Assembly (NCBI GenBank): GCA_903959665.1
Contig: CAJBXY010000157.1
Location: 1-7,107 of the forward strand
Source: an uncultured Solirubrobacterales bacterium
GTDB lineage: Bacteria; Actinomycetota; Thermoleophilia; Solirubrobacterales; Solirubrobacteraceae
Direction of reading: 5' to 3'
DNA: 7,107 bases
Below are positions 5,830 through 7,107 of the stretch, piece by piece (position 1 is the first letter of the stretch; each line of letters begins with the position of its first letter). A model generated the notes under the pieces. That model searched no databases. It was given only the letters and a program-made list of their open reading frames with translations, and was not told where the DNA came from. The position numbers and the translations under genes are program-made.

Positions 5830-7107
5830 GTGCAGTCTTTCCGTTCCAAGCGAGGGTTTGCAGCCCTCTGCGTAGCTGTAGGCGCGCTGAGCCTGCCGCT
5901 CGCAGCGCAGGCGTCAGCGGATGGTTCGTTTGCTGGCGCCGTCGTCGTCGACGGCCCCTCAACCGGCGTCAGCGCGCTCGGCGACGTTGAGATGGCGTTT
6001 GACAGCAGCGGCGTTGTTGCCTACGTGCGTAGTGACGAGGGAGCCGACCACGCCTTCATCAGCATGCTGGCCTCCGGCTCGCCCCAGACTCCGGTCCGCG
6101 TTGACCCCGGCCAGCCGGCGGTGATCGGCAAGCCGGTTGTGGGAATCGCCAGCGGCGGCAGAATGACGGTCGTCTATGCCAACAGCGCAGGGCTTTGGGC
6201 GCGGGTGCAGATAAGCCCCGGCCAGCCGTTCTCGGCGCCGCAGCAGCTCGGTGGCCCGGGCGCCAACTCACCGTCGGTTGACATGGCGCCGATCACCGGT
6301 GTCGCCTACGTCGCTTGGGCTGAGAACGGCAGCGTCCGCGCCGCCTATCTTCCACGCCGCGTGACCACCTACACGGTCTACGCGGGCACGGCGAACATCA
6401 ACCCCGCCAATAGCGCCGGTTCGAGCGCTGAACTGGCGCCGAAGGTTTCGACGTCGGCCGACGGAACCGGCGTTGTGGCCTTTGGTGAGGCCGACGGGGC
6501 GACAACGCGGATCGGCGTGCGCCGACTGGTACGCGGCGCCTTCTCGAGCGTCGTGATGAGCGCCGCCGCCGAGAGTCTTGATGGCCAGGCAGGCGGCTCC
6601 GCCGACCGCCCGGCGATCGCGATGCAGGCCGATTCAAGCTTCGCTTGGGTCGTCTTCTCGCAGAGCTTTGCCGATGGTGCCCGCCGCGCGGTTGTGCGCC
6701 GCGTGCGCGCTTCAACGCTCGAAGCGCCGCAGGCGCTGGCCGGCGGCGCCGCGATCGGCGCCAGCGCCGGGCCGACGATCGGCGCCAATGACCGTGGTTC
6801 GGGCATCATCAACGTGCAGGGAGCCGACGGCACGATCTGGGCTTCGATTATTCGTCGCGGCGCAGTTACCGCTGCCACGCCGCTGGGCAGCTCACCGGCA
6901 CAGGACGCGATTCCTGCCGGCGCCTTCGCGGTCGATCAGCATGGCGTGAGCGCATGGCTCCAGGCGCCAGGGCAGGAGATAGTCGCGCGCAACATCGCCG
7001 AGGACGACGTGCTTCCAGCGCCGCCGCCGTTCGGGGCAACAACTGCGCTCTCGGCTCCCACGCTCGGCGCAGCCGAAGCCGGCGGCGGGCTCGACCTGGC
7101 GACCGAC
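5830..7107 (+). CDS. Secreted protein of beta-propeller-like repeats, function unknown (3' partial)
   Basis: The frame from the GTG at 5830 stays open for 426 codons to the window edge, so the C-terminus is missing. The start is chosen because it yields a good signal peptide: a basic n-region (RSKR, 5-8), a hydrophobic core (10-26) and AxA sites at AQA and ASA, with cleavage after residue 28 or 30. There is no Shine-Dalgarno sequence. The mature part is built of about seven repeats of 46-58 residues, starting near residues 51, 100, 145, 201, 259, 312 and 358, with an eighth beginning near 409. A typical unit has a strand ending VAYVAW or VVAF, a short turn with Asn/Asp-Gly, a strand such as VRAAYL or ARRAVVRRV, and often a FSAPQQL or LEAPQAL end. 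This pattern suggests a beta-propeller, an inference from strand pattern only. No catalytic motif, sialidase Asp-box or lipobox was found. The only Cys is in the signal peptide. Close spacing to glpD suggests co-transcription. Confidence 0.8.
   Translation, partial: MQSFRSKRGFAALCVAVGALSLPLAAQASADGSFAGAVVVDGPSTGVSALGDVEMAFDSSGVVAYVRSDEGADHAFISMLASGSPQTPVRVDPGQPAVIGKPVVGIASGGRMTVVYANSAGLWARVQISPGQPFSAPQQLGGPGANSPSVDMAPITGVAYVAWAENGSVRAAYLPRRVTTYTVYAGTANINPANSAGSSAELAPKVSTSADGTGVVAFGEADGATTRIGVRRLVRGAFSSVVMSAAAESLDGQAGGSADRPAIAMQADSSFAWVVFSQSFADGARRAVVRRVRASTLEAPQALAGGAAIGASAGPTIGANDRGSGIINVQGADGTIWASIIRRGAVTAATPLGSSPAQDAIPAGAFAVDQHGVSAWLQAPGQEIVARNIAEDDVLPAPPPFGATTALSAPTLGAAEAGGGLDLATD

Noticed and set aside
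5863..5874. Possible lipoprotein signal around Cys14 of the secreted protein
   Set aside because: The residue before Cys is Leu rather than Gly, Ala or Ser, and Cys14 lies inside the hydrophobic core. Ordinary AxA cleavage sites follow later.
6378..6878. 166-codon reverse-strand frame near the right end
   Set aside because: It is antisense to the secreted repeat protein, whose frame has a signal peptide and repeats. The reverse product is low-complexity, rich in Ala, Pro, Arg and Ser, as expected from a shadow frame.

Overview
The window is high-GC, compactly coded DNA with all five recognisable genes on the + strand. GC-rich codon use, GTG starts, short gaps, a split three-gene transhydrogenase and Ala/Arg-rich secreted proteins fit an actinobacterium. 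My best guess is the Thermoleophilia/Solirubrobacterales lineage, but this is an impression from style, not a phylogenetic result.

Layout. (1) Positions 1-1113 hold the 3' part of a membrane protein whose first visible residues look like the end of an ECF-type transporter S component. It continues in the same frame through a second hydrophobic segment into six squalene-cyclase/transcobalamin-like alpha-helical repeats. (2) Positions 1183-4079 hold a complete proton-translocating NAD(P) transhydrogenase operon in three parts: NAD-binding domain I subunit, short membrane subunit, then membrane plus NADP-binding beta subunit. The last two genes overlap by ATGA. (3) Positions 4131-5819 encode an FAD-dependent glycerol-3-phosphate dehydrogenase (GlpD). 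(4) From 5830 to the window end runs an unterminated frame of 426 codons: a secreted protein of about 50-residue repeats that look like beta-propeller blades.

The transhydrogenase uses the proton gradient to make NADPH from NADH. GlpD feeds glycerol-3-phosphate electrons to the quinone pool and supplies dihydroxyacetone phosphate. Both are membrane-associated redox functions, but nothing in the sequence shows that they are co-regulated. The first gene probably belongs to a separate uptake locus extending off the left edge. The most interesting items are the S-component/barrel fusion at the left and the uncharacterised secreted propeller at the right. No RNA genes, insertion sequences, CRISPR arrays or attachment sites were seen.
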